Below are positions 16,691-24,460 of a stretch of 64,000 nt of DNA, in pieces. A program made the position numbers and the translations under genes. Under the pieces are notes generated by a model. That model saw nothing but the letters and a program-made list of their open reading frames with translations, ran no database searches and was not told the origin of the DNA. The stretch is taken from positions 1-64,000 of the forward strand of contig JAJQFG010000038.1 of assembly GCA_021201315.1 (NCBI GenBank), written 5' to 3'. Source of the stretch: Erysipelotrichaceae bacterium. Lineage in GTDB: Bacteria > Bacillota_I > Bacilli_A > Erysipelotrichales > Coprobacillaceae. Each line of letters starts with the position of its first letter. The first letter of the stretch is position 1.

Positions 16691-17571
16691 AAATCTTCTT
16701 CTTTCACATACTCAATGGTTGAGAAGCGTCCCTTCTCAATCATTTTTGATATCGCAATCTTTTTGTCTAAATTCTTATCATAATCCAACGCAAAAACACA
16801 TGAATAAAGTAAATCTAAAATATATTCAATAGACACATCTGTAGAAAACGTTGCTATCTTTGAATACAACCTTTCTCTTGTACAAATCTTTAAAACTACA
16901 TCAGCATTCCTAGATAACGTATTATCACCAATATTTGTAATCCCAATAATAGGAATATCCTTATTCTTCAAAGTCTTTATCACATTCACCAATATAGGTG
17001 TCTCTCCACTATAGGAAACAATAATCGCACAAGCTCCTTTAGGTACTATTGCTGCTGTATAAACATATTCACCTTGTAACGTACAAGACTTCACATCCTT
17101 ACCAATTCTCGTCATATTATGAACAAACTCTTGCGTAATTAAACCATTATTACTCACCGCAAAAAGATATATAGAAGACGATTTTCTTATCATTTGTACG
17201 GCTTTTTGTAAATCATCATGAAGTAATAAAGATAACGTATCATCAATGGATTCTTTCTTTAAAGTTGCTAATTTAGAAGCAATAGACATAATCGTATCAT
17301 TATTTTCAAAAGGAATATTTGCATTAATATTACAAAAATGAGACTCTAAATACTCTTCTTCCTTCAAATAAGCTTCTTTTAAATCATTCCAACCCTTATA
17401 TTTCATCTTATGAGCTATTCTTATTAATGTAGATGGTGATGTATAAGTAGCATTTGCTATTTCTTTAGTTGTCATATCTTTAATTTTCATTTTATTATCT
17501 AAGATATAATCAACAATCACTCTTTCGCTATTAGAAAAATCACCATTCTCTAATTTCTCTCTAATAAGCAT
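16687..17571 (-). CDS. MurR/RpiR-family transcriptional regulator
   Basis: This 294-residue regulator has an N-terminal RpiR helix-turn-helix domain (about 1-75, with TTKEIANATYTSPSTLIRIA) and a C-terminal SIS sugar-phosphate-binding domain (about 115-255, with FAVSNNGLITQEF and IIVSYSGETP). Family members repress or activate sugar and amino-sugar catabolic genes when bound to phosphosugars. It is encoded convergently with the MATE-reductase pair. The start follows an AGGTG-like site (GGAGGTGATTAT on the minus strand). No sugar operon lies next to it in this window, so its targets may lie elsewhere. Confidence 0.9.
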   Translation of the reverse strand: MLIREKLENGDFSNSERVIVDYILDNKMKIKDMTTKEIANATYTSPSTLIRIAHKMKYKGWNDLKEAYLKEEEYLESHFCNINANIPFENNDTIMSIASKLATLKKESIDDTLSLLLHDDLQKAVQMIRKSSSIYLFAVSNNGLITQEFVHNMTRIGKDVKSCTLQGEYVYTAAIVPKGACAIIVSYSGETPILVNVIKTLKNKDIPIIGITNIGDNTLSRNADVVLKICTRERLYSKIATFSTDVSIEYILDLLYSCVFALDYDKNLDKKIAISKMIEKGRFSTIEYVKEEDF

Positions 17572-17666
17572 ATAATCACCTCCACAACATTATAACATTG
17601 AAAATATCATTTGAAAAATATAATTATAGTAACAAAAGAATTATAATGCTACTAACGTGTCATTAG

Positions 17667-17697
17667 TTGCTTAACCTATTGTAGGATTATTAAGCAA
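17667..17697. repeat. Hairpin in the RpiR / 17851 intergenic region
   Basis: TTGCTTAA at 17667-17674 pairs with TTAAGCAA at 17690-17697. It lies between the divergent RpiR gene and the secreted-protein gene at 17851, and could be an operator or a minor terminator. The remainder of the 280-base gap shows A/T-rich promoter-like stretches but no gene. Confidence 0.4.
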
Positions 17698-17809
17698 TTA
17701 TTTTAAAGTGAAGACAATTAATATGGTATTGTTTACTTTAGCTGCTGTTGGTGATATGTTTTGCAGTTATGTAAATTAACATAAATTTAATTTATATTTC
17801 AAAGATTAT

Positions 17810-17850
17810 ACACACTCCTTGTATATTCTATCTACAAGGAGTGTGTTTTT
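17810..17850 (+). promoter_or_regulatory. Terminator-like hairpin that buries the ribosome site of the next gene
   Basis: A perfect 14-bp stem (17810-17823 with 17833-17846, 9-base loop) is followed by TTTTT. The right arm contains AAGGAG, the only ribosome site for the GTG start at 17851. The structure can therefore act as a terminator and also block translation. Confidence 0.6.
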
Positions 17851-18327
17851 GTGTATAAGAAGATTTTAAGTGCTTTTGTAGTTATATTTATGATAGTGTT
17901 GTTATATTGCTGTTATCCTTACTCATTAAATGACATCATTGATATAGATTCAGTGGAGTCATTATATGGAAGTGTTGTAGTCATGAATATTGATGATGAA
18001 GGAAACATATCACAAAATACCTATGAAACACCAACATTGAATTCATCAGATAATGAATTCAATGCAATTATCAATATTCTACAATCCACAACATATCAAC
18101 AGCATTTGAGTAATTTATTTCTTAGAGAGGCTATTTCTACAACTGATGTTAATCAATCAGTAGTTATAACATTATGTAGTCATAATGAAATTTATACATT
18201 ATATCTTCTAAATAATATTGTATACATAGAAACAGATAGTTATAAAACATATCATATGACCTCAAATGTAACTACAGAAAAATTGATTAAATATGTTGCT
18301 AATAGTATGAATTATAAAAAAATTTAA
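17851..18327 (+). CDS. Small secreted or membrane-anchored protein of unknown function
   Basis: This 158-residue protein starts at GTG and has a Lys-Lys then hydrophobic signal segment (ILSAFVVIFMIVLLYCC). A cysteine pair at its end could be a lipobox-like anchor, though the match is weak. The rest has no motif I recognise; it is polar with alternating beta-like stretches (SVVITLCSHNEIYTLYLL). Translation is probably controlled by the hairpin at 17810. Its last ten codons (18296-18327) are copied at 23230-23261, showing that the downstream 1.4-kb duplication began inside this gene. That suggests it was originally the gene immediately upstream of the protease/peptide cassette. Confidence 0.6.
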   Translation: MYKKILSAFVVIFMIVLLYCCYPYSLNDIIDIDSVESLYGSVVVMNIDDEGNISQNTYETPTLNSSDNEFNAIINILQSTTYQQHLSNLFLREAISTTDVNQSVVITLCSHNEIYTLYLLNNIVYIETDSYKTYHMTSNVTTEKLIKYVANSMNYKKI

Positions 18328-18354
18328 ACTTTTTTGAAAAAATAAAAAGAAAAA

Positions 18355-18440
18355 TTGAGACTTTCGAGCGTATATATATAATAAGGGGTATTTTTATGTA
18401 CTCCTAACAGAAGTAGTCATTTATATGATTGCTTCTTTTT
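18355..18440 (+). promoter_or_regulatory. Promoter and terminator-like leader of protease cassette 1
   Basis: TTGAGA (18355-18360) and TATAAT (18377-18382) are 16 bases apart, and the spacer ends in a TA repeat. About 27 bases downstream a 12-bp hairpin (18409-18420 with 18425-18436) is followed by a T tract, so transcription may be attenuated before the protease gene. The same layout occurs in copy 2. Confidence 0.65.
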
Positions 18441-18464
18441 ATTTTATACGAAAGGAAGATGAAA

Positions 18465-19190
18465 ATGAGTTTATGGATCAAGCAGGAAAAAACGTACCAT
18501 TACGTTAATTATGATGAAAGTGAAAAACTAAGAGAAAAGTATGTGTATTATAAGTCAAAACTATATGATGATACAATTGCTTTTACATTTGCACAACAAC
18601 CTAAAAGAGTATTTAATTCTGATTATATGGTTGATCAAATGATGTCACAGCTAAGTATTGATGATGAAGTAAAGGATATTGTGAAAAGAGATTTTAAGAT
18701 AATACCTTTAGATCATTTGCAGTTTTTAATTGATAATGATATCAAAATTGTTAAATCAACAAACGAGACATTTTATAGTGGTAAATATAAGACAATTAAT
18801 ATTGATGTATCGCAATCAAAAGAAGGCATGGTAGCACATGAATTAGGACATGCTTTTGTTGATATTAATAATCTTTATGAAAATAGTGAATTAAAGGAAA
18901 TTATGCAGGATATATTAGAGAATTCATTAAAGGTAAGTTCAAATTATATAAATAATGATATGTATACTTATGTTGAGTCAGATAAATTTATAAGAAAATA
19001 TCAGGGTAGAACGTATATTTTGTATAAGGAATATTTGAATAAAAAGGTAAAATTAGAGTTTGATATGCTCGAAGAATATGTGAGTGTTGGCTATGAAACG
19101 TTTGTAATTAACCCAAAGTTATTGTATACTAAAGACAAGGAATTGTATAATTTTTTTGAAAAGGGAGGCTTGCAAAATGAAAATGTATGA
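18465..19190 (+). CDS. HELGH zinc metalloprotease, lethal-factor-like (copy 1)
   Basis: This 241-residue protein has no signal peptide. Its zinc motif is VAHELGHAFVD (about 122-132). A probable third ligand and helix lie at LEEYVSVGYETF (about 206-217), followed by NPKLL and KDKELYNFFEK. This layout resembles the anthrax-lethal-factor-like (M34/ATLF) gluzincins more than ImmA/IrrE. The N-terminal half (about 1-110) is of unknown fold. The start at 18465 sits about eight bases after GGAAG. The gene overlaps peptide A by 14 bases, so protease and peptide are made together. It might process the peptide or be controlled by it; neither can be shown here. Copy 2 lies at 23399. Confidence 0.78.
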   Translation: MSLWIKQEKTYHYVNYDESEKLREKYVYYKSKLYDDTIAFTFAQQPKRVFNSDYMVDQMMSQLSIDDEVKDIVKRDFKIIPLDHLQFLIDNDIKIVKSTNETFYSGKYKTINIDVSQSKEGMVAHELGHAFVDINNLYENSELKEIMQDILENSLKVSSNYINNDMYTYVESDKFIRKYQGRTYILYKEYLNKKVKLEFDMLEEYVSVGYETFVINPKLLYTKDKELYNFFEKGGLQNENV

Positions 19191-19383
19191 TGAAGTAACT
19201 GGCGATGTTTATCTTGTATATGGTGGCGAGGAAATCTCTTTTTTAGATGATTCAATGACAGAAGAAGAACGAAAACAATTGGCAGAAGATATTTTGTTAG
19301 ATGGAAATCCTGGAGGCATTCCTGACTGGTCTGTTTGTTATAAGGGTAATAAGAAGAATAAAATTGAAAACGATAATATTTAG
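19177..19383 (+). CDS. Small peptide A1 with conserved basic C-terminal tail
   Basis: This 68-residue peptide has a very acidic first part (TEEERKQLAEDILLD) and a basic end. A Gly-Gly at 46-47 precedes a 21-residue tail containing PDWSVCYKGNKKNKIEN. Four such peptides occur in the window. All share a DE..TG..Y..Y.GE-like opening and the tail, while the middle varies. The split between acidic leader and basic core, with Gly-Gly between, resembles a processed secreted peptide. One copy has Gly-Thr instead and another lacks the Cys, so neither GG cleavage nor Cys modification is certain. The ribosome site (GGGAGG) lies inside the protease gene. Confidence 0.7.
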   Translation: MKMYDEVTGDVYLVYGGEEISFLDDSMTEEERKQLAEDILLDGNPGGIPDWSVCYKGNKKNKIENDNI

Positions 19384-19392
19384 TTGAGTGTT

Positions 19393-19417
19393 AAACCAGT
19401 AGAAAATACTGGTTTTT
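19393..19417 (+). terminator. Terminator after peptide A1
   Basis: AAACCAGTA (19393-19401) pairs with TACTGGTTT (19407-19415), followed by TTTTA. The same terminator follows peptide A2. Confidence 0.8.
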
Positions 19418-19440
19418 ATAATGTGTAAAAAATAATTTTA

Positions 19441-19522
19441 TGCAAATAATTGCAATTTGACTTGAATTGCTATATGATAATACCATATCATGGTAAAATA
19501 ATATTTGTAGGAGGTTTGTTGG
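19441..19522 (+). promoter_or_regulatory. Probable promoter/operator of peptide B1
   Basis: The inverted repeat TGCAAATAATTGCA (19441-19454) is directly followed by TTGACT, a -35-like element, and A/T-rich sequence. The same block occurs before peptide B2 at 24380. Its conservation in both copies suggests a shared regulator site. AGGAGG (19509-19514) serves the ATG at 19523. Confidence 0.5.
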
Positions 19523-19720
19523 ATGAGAGTTATTGATGAAATTAATGATGATATTTATTATGTGTATAATGGTGAAAAATTACAGAGTGAAGTAGCAGAA
19601 TTAACTGAATTTGGTATGGATGAAGGTCAATTATATGATAATTATCCTGGAGGTATTCCGAATTGGTCTGTTTGTTATAAAGGTAACAAGAAAAATAAAA
19701 TTGAAAACGATAATATTTAG
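19523..19720 (+). CDS. Small peptide B1 with conserved basic C-terminal tail
   Basis: This 65-residue peptide begins MRVIDEINDDIYYVYNGE. It has a middle segment ELTEFGMDEGQLYD that differs from the A peptides, and the shared PGG plus NWSVCYKGNKKNKIEN tail. A clear AGGAGG precedes the ATG. It is preceded by a terminator and its own promoter-like region, so it can be expressed separately from the protease. The same middle segment occurs in B2, defining A and B subtypes. The function is unknown; candidates are a bacteriocin or signalling peptide, or a protease substrate or inhibitor. Confidence 0.68.
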   Translation: MRVIDEINDDIYYVYNGEKLQSEVAELTEFGMDEGQLYDNYPGGIPNWSVCYKGNKKNKIENDNI

Positions 19721-19809
19721 ATAAGTGTATTATAAGTCAACATTCTTAACATTTTTTTAGATTGCATAAAGATTTAAGTACATTTATAATATCTAAAGAG
19801 GTGATGAAT

Positions 19810-20482
19810 ATGTATAAAATACTCATTATTGAAGACGATAATAATATTAGTGATATGTTAAAAACATTACTTATATTTAATCATTACGAAGTTATGAGTG
19901 CTTATTCTGGAACAGAAGGTATATTATTACATGATTCATCTGTTGATCTTATTATCCTTGATTTGATGTTGCCAGGTAAAAATGGTGAAGAAATAATATG
20001 TGAACTAAAAAAAGAAAAAAGATGTACCAATTATAGTTGTAAGTGCAATTGGTGAAATGGGTAAAAAACTCAATTTGTTTGAACTAGGTGCAGATGATTA
20101 TGTTACTAAACCATTTAATAATGATGAGTTATTAGCACGTATTAAGGTACAATTAAGACATGCAAATCAATCAGTTAAAGAAAACATATTAACTTTTAAA
20201 GATATTGAAATGAATATATCAACTCATACTGTCCTATGCCATCAACAACATGTCTCTTTATCTAAAACTGAATTTGAATTACTAAAAGTCATGATGCAAA
20301 ATCCAAACATCGTTCATACGAAAAATCAGCTTATAGAGCTTGTATGGAATGGTTTAGATTCTGGTGATGATAACACTTTAAATGTTCATATCAGTAAAAT
20401 TAGGAATAAATTAAAATCTGCTTATCCAAATGATGAATATATTGAAACAATATGGAGTATAGGTTATCGTTTAAAACAATAA
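19810..20482 (+). pseudogene. OmpR-family response regulator, frameshifted
   Basis: The receiver domain starts MYKILIIEDDNNI, has the phosphoacceptor Asp in IILDLMLPGKNG, and then runs out of frame after an A6 run near 20021-20026. Removing one A would join it to KKDVPIIVVSAIGEMG and to the second frame, which carries DDYVTKPFNNDEL and a winged-helix DNA-binding domain (SKTEFELLKVMM to WSIGYRLK). The joined product would be about 223 residues, the normal length. It precedes a BcrA-type ABC transporter and a histidine kinase, so it should control their operon. The shift could be a true mutation or a homopolymer sequencing error; its C-terminal half could still be made separately. Confidence 0.82.
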
Positions 20483-20562
20483 TATTTAAGACTTTTTTAA
20501 GAAATGTGTTAAGGGTTATTTAACACATTTTTTCTATAATGACAGTGTAAGGAGTCAATACA

Positions 20563-21483
20563 ATGAATGATATAATTTTGAAAACAACCAATTTAACAAA
20601 AAAATACAAAGATTTTATCGCTTTGAATAATGTATCTGTTCAAATTAATAAGGGTGATATTTATGGCCTTATTGGTCGTAACGGTGCTGGAAAAACAACA
20701 TTGATGAAGGTTATTACAACACTGTCTGATAGAACATCAGGTGAGATAGAATTATTTGAAAATAGTGATAAAGATTTAACCCAAACCAAAAGAAGAATAG
20801 GCTGTCTTATTGAAAATCCAGCATTTTTTCCAAACTTAAGTGCTTATGATAATTTAAAATATTATGCTATTCAAAAGGGTATCGTAGATGATACACAAAT
20901 AACAGATGCTTTATCTTTAGTTGAATTAACAGATATTAAGAAAAGAAAGTTTAAGAATTTTTCATTAGGTATGAAACAAAGATTAGGCATAGCATTTGCA
21001 TTATTAGATAATCCAGATTTCATTATTTTGGATGAACCAATCAATGGTTTAGATCCTATAGGTATTAGTCATTTACGAGAAACATTTAAAAAACTCAATG
21101 AAGAAAAAGGTATTACAATATTAATATCAAGTCATATATTATCTGAATTATATTTATTAGCTAATAAATTTTGTTTCATTGAAAAGGGCAAAGTCATTAA
21201 GGAACTATCTAAAGAAGAATTAGGTTTAGAATGTTCTAAATGTATTTTTATCAAAACACCTGATATCACAAAAGTATGTACAATATTAGAACAAGACCTT
21301 CAAACCACAAAATATATAGTTATCAACAAAGAAGAAATAAGACTCTATGATTATCTAGATAATAGTAGTATTGTCAATAAAACATTGGTAACACATAATA
21401 TCGAAGTTAAAGAATTAAAAGAAACAGGTATATCTTTAGAAGATTACTTTAAAAACCTGGTAGAGGAGAGTTTATATGATTAA
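20563..21483 (+). CDS. BcrA-type ABC transporter ATPase (peptide/antibiotic resistance class)
   Basis: This 306-residue ATPase has Walker A GRNGAGKTT (about 38-46), signature FSLGMKQR, Walker B FIILDEPINGLD and the switch His in ISSHILSEL. The C-terminal 80 residues form the variable extension of the BcrA/lantibiotic-immunity type. Its end overlaps the permease gene by 8 bases. Together with the permease, response regulator and kinase it resembles bacteriocin self-protection or antimicrobial-peptide sensing modules. The location between two peptide cassettes suggests it may protect against or export those peptides, but it has no C39 peptidase domain. Confidence 0.86.
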   Translation: MNDIILKTTNLTKKYKDFIALNNVSVQINKGDIYGLIGRNGAGKTTLMKVITTLSDRTSGEIELFENSDKDLTQTKRRIGCLIENPAFFPNLSAYDNLKYYAIQKGIVDDTQITDALSLVELTDIKKRKFKNFSLGMKQRLGIAFALLDNPDFIILDEPINGLDPIGISHLRETFKKLNEEKGITILISSHILSELYLLANKFCFIEKGKVIKELSKEELGLECSKCIFIKTPDITKVCTILEQDLQTTKYIVINKEEIRLYDYLDNSSIVNKTLVTHNIEVKELKETGISLEDYFKNLVEESLYD

Positions 21484-22312
21484 TTTAATAAGATCTGATT
21501 TATATAGAATATTTAAATGTAAAGCTATTTATGTATTAATAATAGTCATAATATTTATATCTTTAACAAGTGTTGTATTAATGGAACCTTTTAGTGTCGG
21601 TATAAGTGTAAGTACTAATACAAATAATACAAATGGTGTTGAATTAACTAACGAATTAGAAGAAGCGGATTCTTTAGGTGAATATCGTCGTATTATGAAA
21701 GAAGAAGGTGCTTTTGCGTTAGATAAGGAAATTATAGGTTATAATATTAATATGTATTATGTATTTATTGTCTTGGTTGTCCTAGCAATTACAACAGACT
21801 TTTCCAATAAATCTATTAAAAATTCATTATCATCTGCTATTAGCAGAAAAGAATACTATTTATCTAAACTTATACTAACATTACTATTAGGTACATGCTT
21901 TATCTTCTTCAACAATTATATATCCTATATTTTAAATTATTTCATTAATGGCAAAGGCTTCTACAGTCAATTAACTGATATTACGAAAATTACTTTAATT
22001 CAATTACCAATGCTGTATGGTATTATTAGCTTTTTAGTATCATTAGCATTCTTGTTAAGAAAAACATCAACCTTTAATACTATTACAATACCATTTATTA
22101 TGTTGTTTCAAATTATTTGTAGTGGAATAATAGGTGTTCTTAGAATCAATACAGATTTCTATATGAATTACGAACTACAAAATGCCTTGACCAATCTTGC
22201 ATCAAATCCATCATTAAAATATATATTATATTGTTTTATATTAGGTGTGCTTTATATGTTAATATTTAATGTAATAGGATATCTATCATTTAAAAAAGCA
22301 GAAATTAAATAA
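21476..22312 (+). CDS. ABC-2-type permease partner of the BcrA-like ATPase
   Basis: This 278-residue membrane protein has six predicted helices. The first (about 17-37, AIYVLIIVIIFISLTSVVL) is followed by an external loop of about 50 residues with many Thr, Asn and Glu. The others lie in the C-terminal two thirds. The pattern matches permeases of lantibiotic immunity and bacitracin-resistance exporters (about 240-280 residues). It overlaps the ATPase gene and is followed after 19 bases by the sensor kinase gene, so all four form one operon. Confidence 0.82.
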   Translation: MINLIRSDLYRIFKCKAIYVLIIVIIFISLTSVVLMEPFSVGISVSTNTNNTNGVELTNELEEADSLGEYRRIMKEEGAFALDKEIIGYNINMYYVFIVLVVLAITTDFSNKSIKNSLSSAISRKEYYLSKLILTLLLGTCFIFFNNYISYILNYFINGKGFYSQLTDITKITLIQLPMLYGIISFLVSLAFLLRKTSTFNTITIPFIMLFQIICSGIIGVLRINTDFYMNYELQNALTNLASNPSLKYILYCFILGVLYMLIFNVIGYLSFKKAEIK

Positions 22313-22331
22313 GAAAGGATAGGTGATAAGC

Positions 22332-23228
22332 ATGATATTGATTATATTGATACTTATAATTATTATTATCATTTTATCAACCTATCTTTTTTTGATAAAC
22401 AAAGAACTAAGAAGCATTCCAAGTAAAATTGAATTTATAAAAAATAGTCATAGTAATCAACTCATACATACACAATACAATATTAAAGATATCAATACTA
22501 TTCTTATAGAAATAAATAATTTAATTAAAGAATTCAATAATATGGAAACACAATATGAAATAAAGAATCAATCACTTAGAAAAATGATAACCAATATATC
22601 TCATGATTTAAGAACGCCTTTAACTTCAGCAGTAGGATATATTGATATTATATTAAACAATGAAATGAATGAAGAAGAAGAAAGACTTAAAGAACTTAAA
22701 ATTATAGAAGAAAGATTAAAAAAATTAGAAGAACTTATCGATTCTTTCTTTGAGTTTTCAAAAATAGTTTCTAGTGAAAATAAGATAGAAATAGAAAAAA
22801 TAAATCTCATAACTGTTTTAGAAAACTCCATTGTTGGGTTTTGTGATGATTTTTCAAAAAAGAATCGTATGATTCACTATGATAATCATTATCATCAAAT
22901 AGAATTAAATTCTAATGTTATGTTATTAACAAGAATCTTTGATAATTTAATCAATAATGCATTTATGCATAGTAATGGAGATTTATATATTCAAGTGATA
23001 AAGGATGAAAATATACAAATTATCTTTACTAATGAATTATTAGATGATGTAGATGTTGATAAAATGTTTGAAGAATTCTATACAACGGATATATCACGTA
23101 CGAATGGGCATACAGGTTTAGGATTAGCTATCGCAAAAGAATTTGTATTAAGATTAGGTGGTCAAATATATGCTACTAAAGATAATGGACAATTAAGTAT
23201 TGTCGTTAAGTTTATGATGGTAGAATAG
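22332..23228 (+). CDS. Sensor histidine kinase
   Basis: This 298-residue kinase has one N-terminal membrane helix (about 1-22), a coiled linker, and the catalytic boxes: H box (NISHDLRTPLTS, about 87-98), N box (NLINNAFMHS) and G box (GLGLAIAKEF). It has no large extracellular sensor, like the BceS/intramembrane-sensing kinases that detect the state of their ABC transporter. The start at 22332 (ATG) follows AGGTGAT. It should phosphorylate the response regulator at 19810. Directly after its stop lies the start of the second cassette repeat, including a piece copied from the gene at 17851. Confidence 0.88.
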   Translation: MILIILILIIIIIILSTYLFLINKELRSIPSKIEFIKNSHSNQLIHTQYNIKDINTILIEINNLIKEFNNMETQYEIKNQSLRKMITNISHDLRTPLTSAVGYIDIILNNEMNEEEERLKELKIIEERLKKLEELIDSFFEFSKIVSSENKIEIEKINLITVLENSIVGFCDDFSKKNRMIHYDNHYHQIELNSNVMLLTRIFDNLINNAFMHSNGDLYIQVIKDENIQIIFTNELLDDVDVDKMFEEFYTTDISRTNGHTGLGLAIAKEFVLRLGGQIYATKDNGQLSIVVKFMMVE

Positions 23229-23287
23229 ATTGCTAATAGTATGAATTATAAAAAAATTTAAATTTTTTGAAAAAATAAAAAGAAAAA

Positions 23288-23375
23288 TTGAGACTTTCAA
23301 GCGTATATATAATAGTAAGGGGTATTTTTATGTACTCCTAACAGAAGTAATCATTTATATGATTGCTTCTTTTTA
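23288..23375 (+). promoter_or_regulatory. Promoter and terminator-like leader of protease cassette 2
   Basis: TTGAGA (23288-23293) and TATAAT (23308-23313) are only 14 bases apart, two fewer than in copy 1, because the TA repeat is one unit shorter. A 12-bp hairpin (23343-23354 with 23359-23370) and T tract follow, as in copy 1. Confidence 0.62.
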
Positions 23376-23398
23376 TTTTATACGAGAGGAAGATGAAA

Positions 23399-24124
23399 AT
23401 GAGTTTATGGATTAAGCAGGAAAAAACGTATTATTATGTTAACTATGATGAAAGTGAAAAACTAAGAGAAAAGTATGTGTATTATAAGTCAAGATTATAT
23501 GATGATACAATTGCTTTCACATTTGTACCTCAACCTAAGAGAGTATTTAACTCTGATTATATGGTTGAGCAAATGATGTCACAGCTAAGTATTGATGACG
23601 AAGTGAAAGATATTGTGAAAAGAGATTTTAAAATAATCCCTTTAGATCATTTGCAGTTTTTGATTGATAATGATATCAAAATTGTTAAATCATTGGATGA
23701 AACATATTATGATGGTAATAATAAAATAATTGGAATTAATAAGCAAAAGCCTAAAGAAGGTATGGTAGCACATGAATTAGGGCATGCGTTTGTGGATATC
23801 AATAATCTTTATGAAAACTGTGAATTAAAAACAATTATGCAAGATATATTAGAAAACTCATTAAAGGTAAGTTCAAATTATATAAATAATGATATGTATA
23901 CTTATGTTGAGTCAGATAAATTTATAAGAAAGTATCAAGGTAGAACGTATATTTTGTATAAAGAATATTTGGATAAAAAAGTAAAATTAGAGTTTGATAT
24001 GCTTGAAGAATATGTTAGTGTGGGTTATGAAACGTTTGTAATTAACCCTAAGTTATTGTATACTAAAGACAAGGACCTGTATGATTTTTTTGAAAAAGGA
24101 GGCTTGAAAAATGAAAATGTATGA
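23399..24124 (+). CDS. HELGH zinc metalloprotease, lethal-factor-like (copy 2)
   Basis: This 241-residue paralogue of the protein at 18465 is nearly identical in the C-terminal half. The zinc motif VAHELGHAFVD and LEEYVSVGYETF are intact, so both copies should be active. The strongest difference is just before the zinc motif (SLDETYYDGNNKIIG against STNETFYSGKYKTIN), which may change substrate recognition. No signal peptide is visible. It overlaps peptide A2 by 14 bases, exactly as in copy 1, so the coupling has been conserved after duplication. Confidence 0.78.
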   Translation: MSLWIKQEKTYYYVNYDESEKLREKYVYYKSRLYDDTIAFTFVPQPKRVFNSDYMVEQMMSQLSIDDEVKDIVKRDFKIIPLDHLQFLIDNDIKIVKSLDETYYDGNNKIIGINKQKPKEGMVAHELGHAFVDINNLYENCELKTIMQDILENSLKVSSNYINNDMYTYVESDKFIRKYQGRTYILYKEYLDKKVKLEFDMLEEYVSVGYETFVINPKLLYTKDKDLYDFFEKGGLKNENV

Positions 24125-24317
24125 TGAAGTAACTGGTGATGTTTATCTTGTATATGGTGGCGAAGAAATCTCTTTTTTAGACGATTCTATGACAGAAGCA
24201 GAACGAAAACAATTGGCTGAAGATATTTTGTTAGATGGTAAACCAGGAACTATTCCTAATTGGTCTGTTTGTTATAAAGGTAACAAGAAAAATAAAATTG
24301 AAAACGATAATATTTAA
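24111..24317 (+). CDS. Small peptide A2 with conserved basic C-terminal tail
   Basis: This 68-residue peptide is almost identical to A1 (EAERKQL for EEERKQL). The junction reads GKPGTIPNW, so the second Gly of the Gly-Gly pair is Thr, while the tail NWSVCYKGNKKNKIEN is unchanged. The tail is conserved but the Gly-Gly is not, so if the tail is released the cleavage rule must tolerate Thr. It is translationally coupled to the second protease. Confidence 0.7.
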   Translation: MKMYDEVTGDVYLVYGGEEISFLDDSMTEAERKQLAEDILLDGKPGTIPNWSVCYKGNKKNKIENDNI

Positions 24318-24330
24318 CTAAATGAATGTT

Positions 24331-24357
24331 AAGCCAGTAGAAAATACTGGCTTTTAT
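24331..24357 (+). terminator. Terminator after peptide A2
   Basis: AAGCCAGTA (24331-24339) pairs with TACTGGCTT (24345-24353) and TTTAT follows. Compared with copy 1, both arms carry the compensating change A-T to G-C, which supports a real stem. Confidence 0.82.
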
Positions 24358-24460
24358 CATGCAACAAAAAATAATTTTATGCAAATAATTGCAATTTGAC
24401 GTGAATTACCATATGATAATAATATATTATAGCAAATTATAAAAAAGGGAGGTTTAACAG

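Larger units (their letters stand above)
18296..19720 (+). repeat. Direct repeat copy 1 of the protease/peptide cassette
   Basis: About 1.4 kb is shared with 23230-24658. It begins in the 3' end of the secreted-protein gene and contains the promoter, hairpin leader, HELGH protease gene, peptide A, terminator, second promoter and peptide B. The copies are nearly identical around the promoter and the 3' half of the protease gene. They differ more in peptide B. Confidence 0.92.

Noticed and set aside
18465-24124. ImmA/IrrE-type proteases of a mobile element
   Set aside because: The HELGH motif alone would fit, but the second motif region (EEYVSVGYETF, NPKLL) fits lethal-factor-like proteases better and there is no partnering XRE repressor or integrase.
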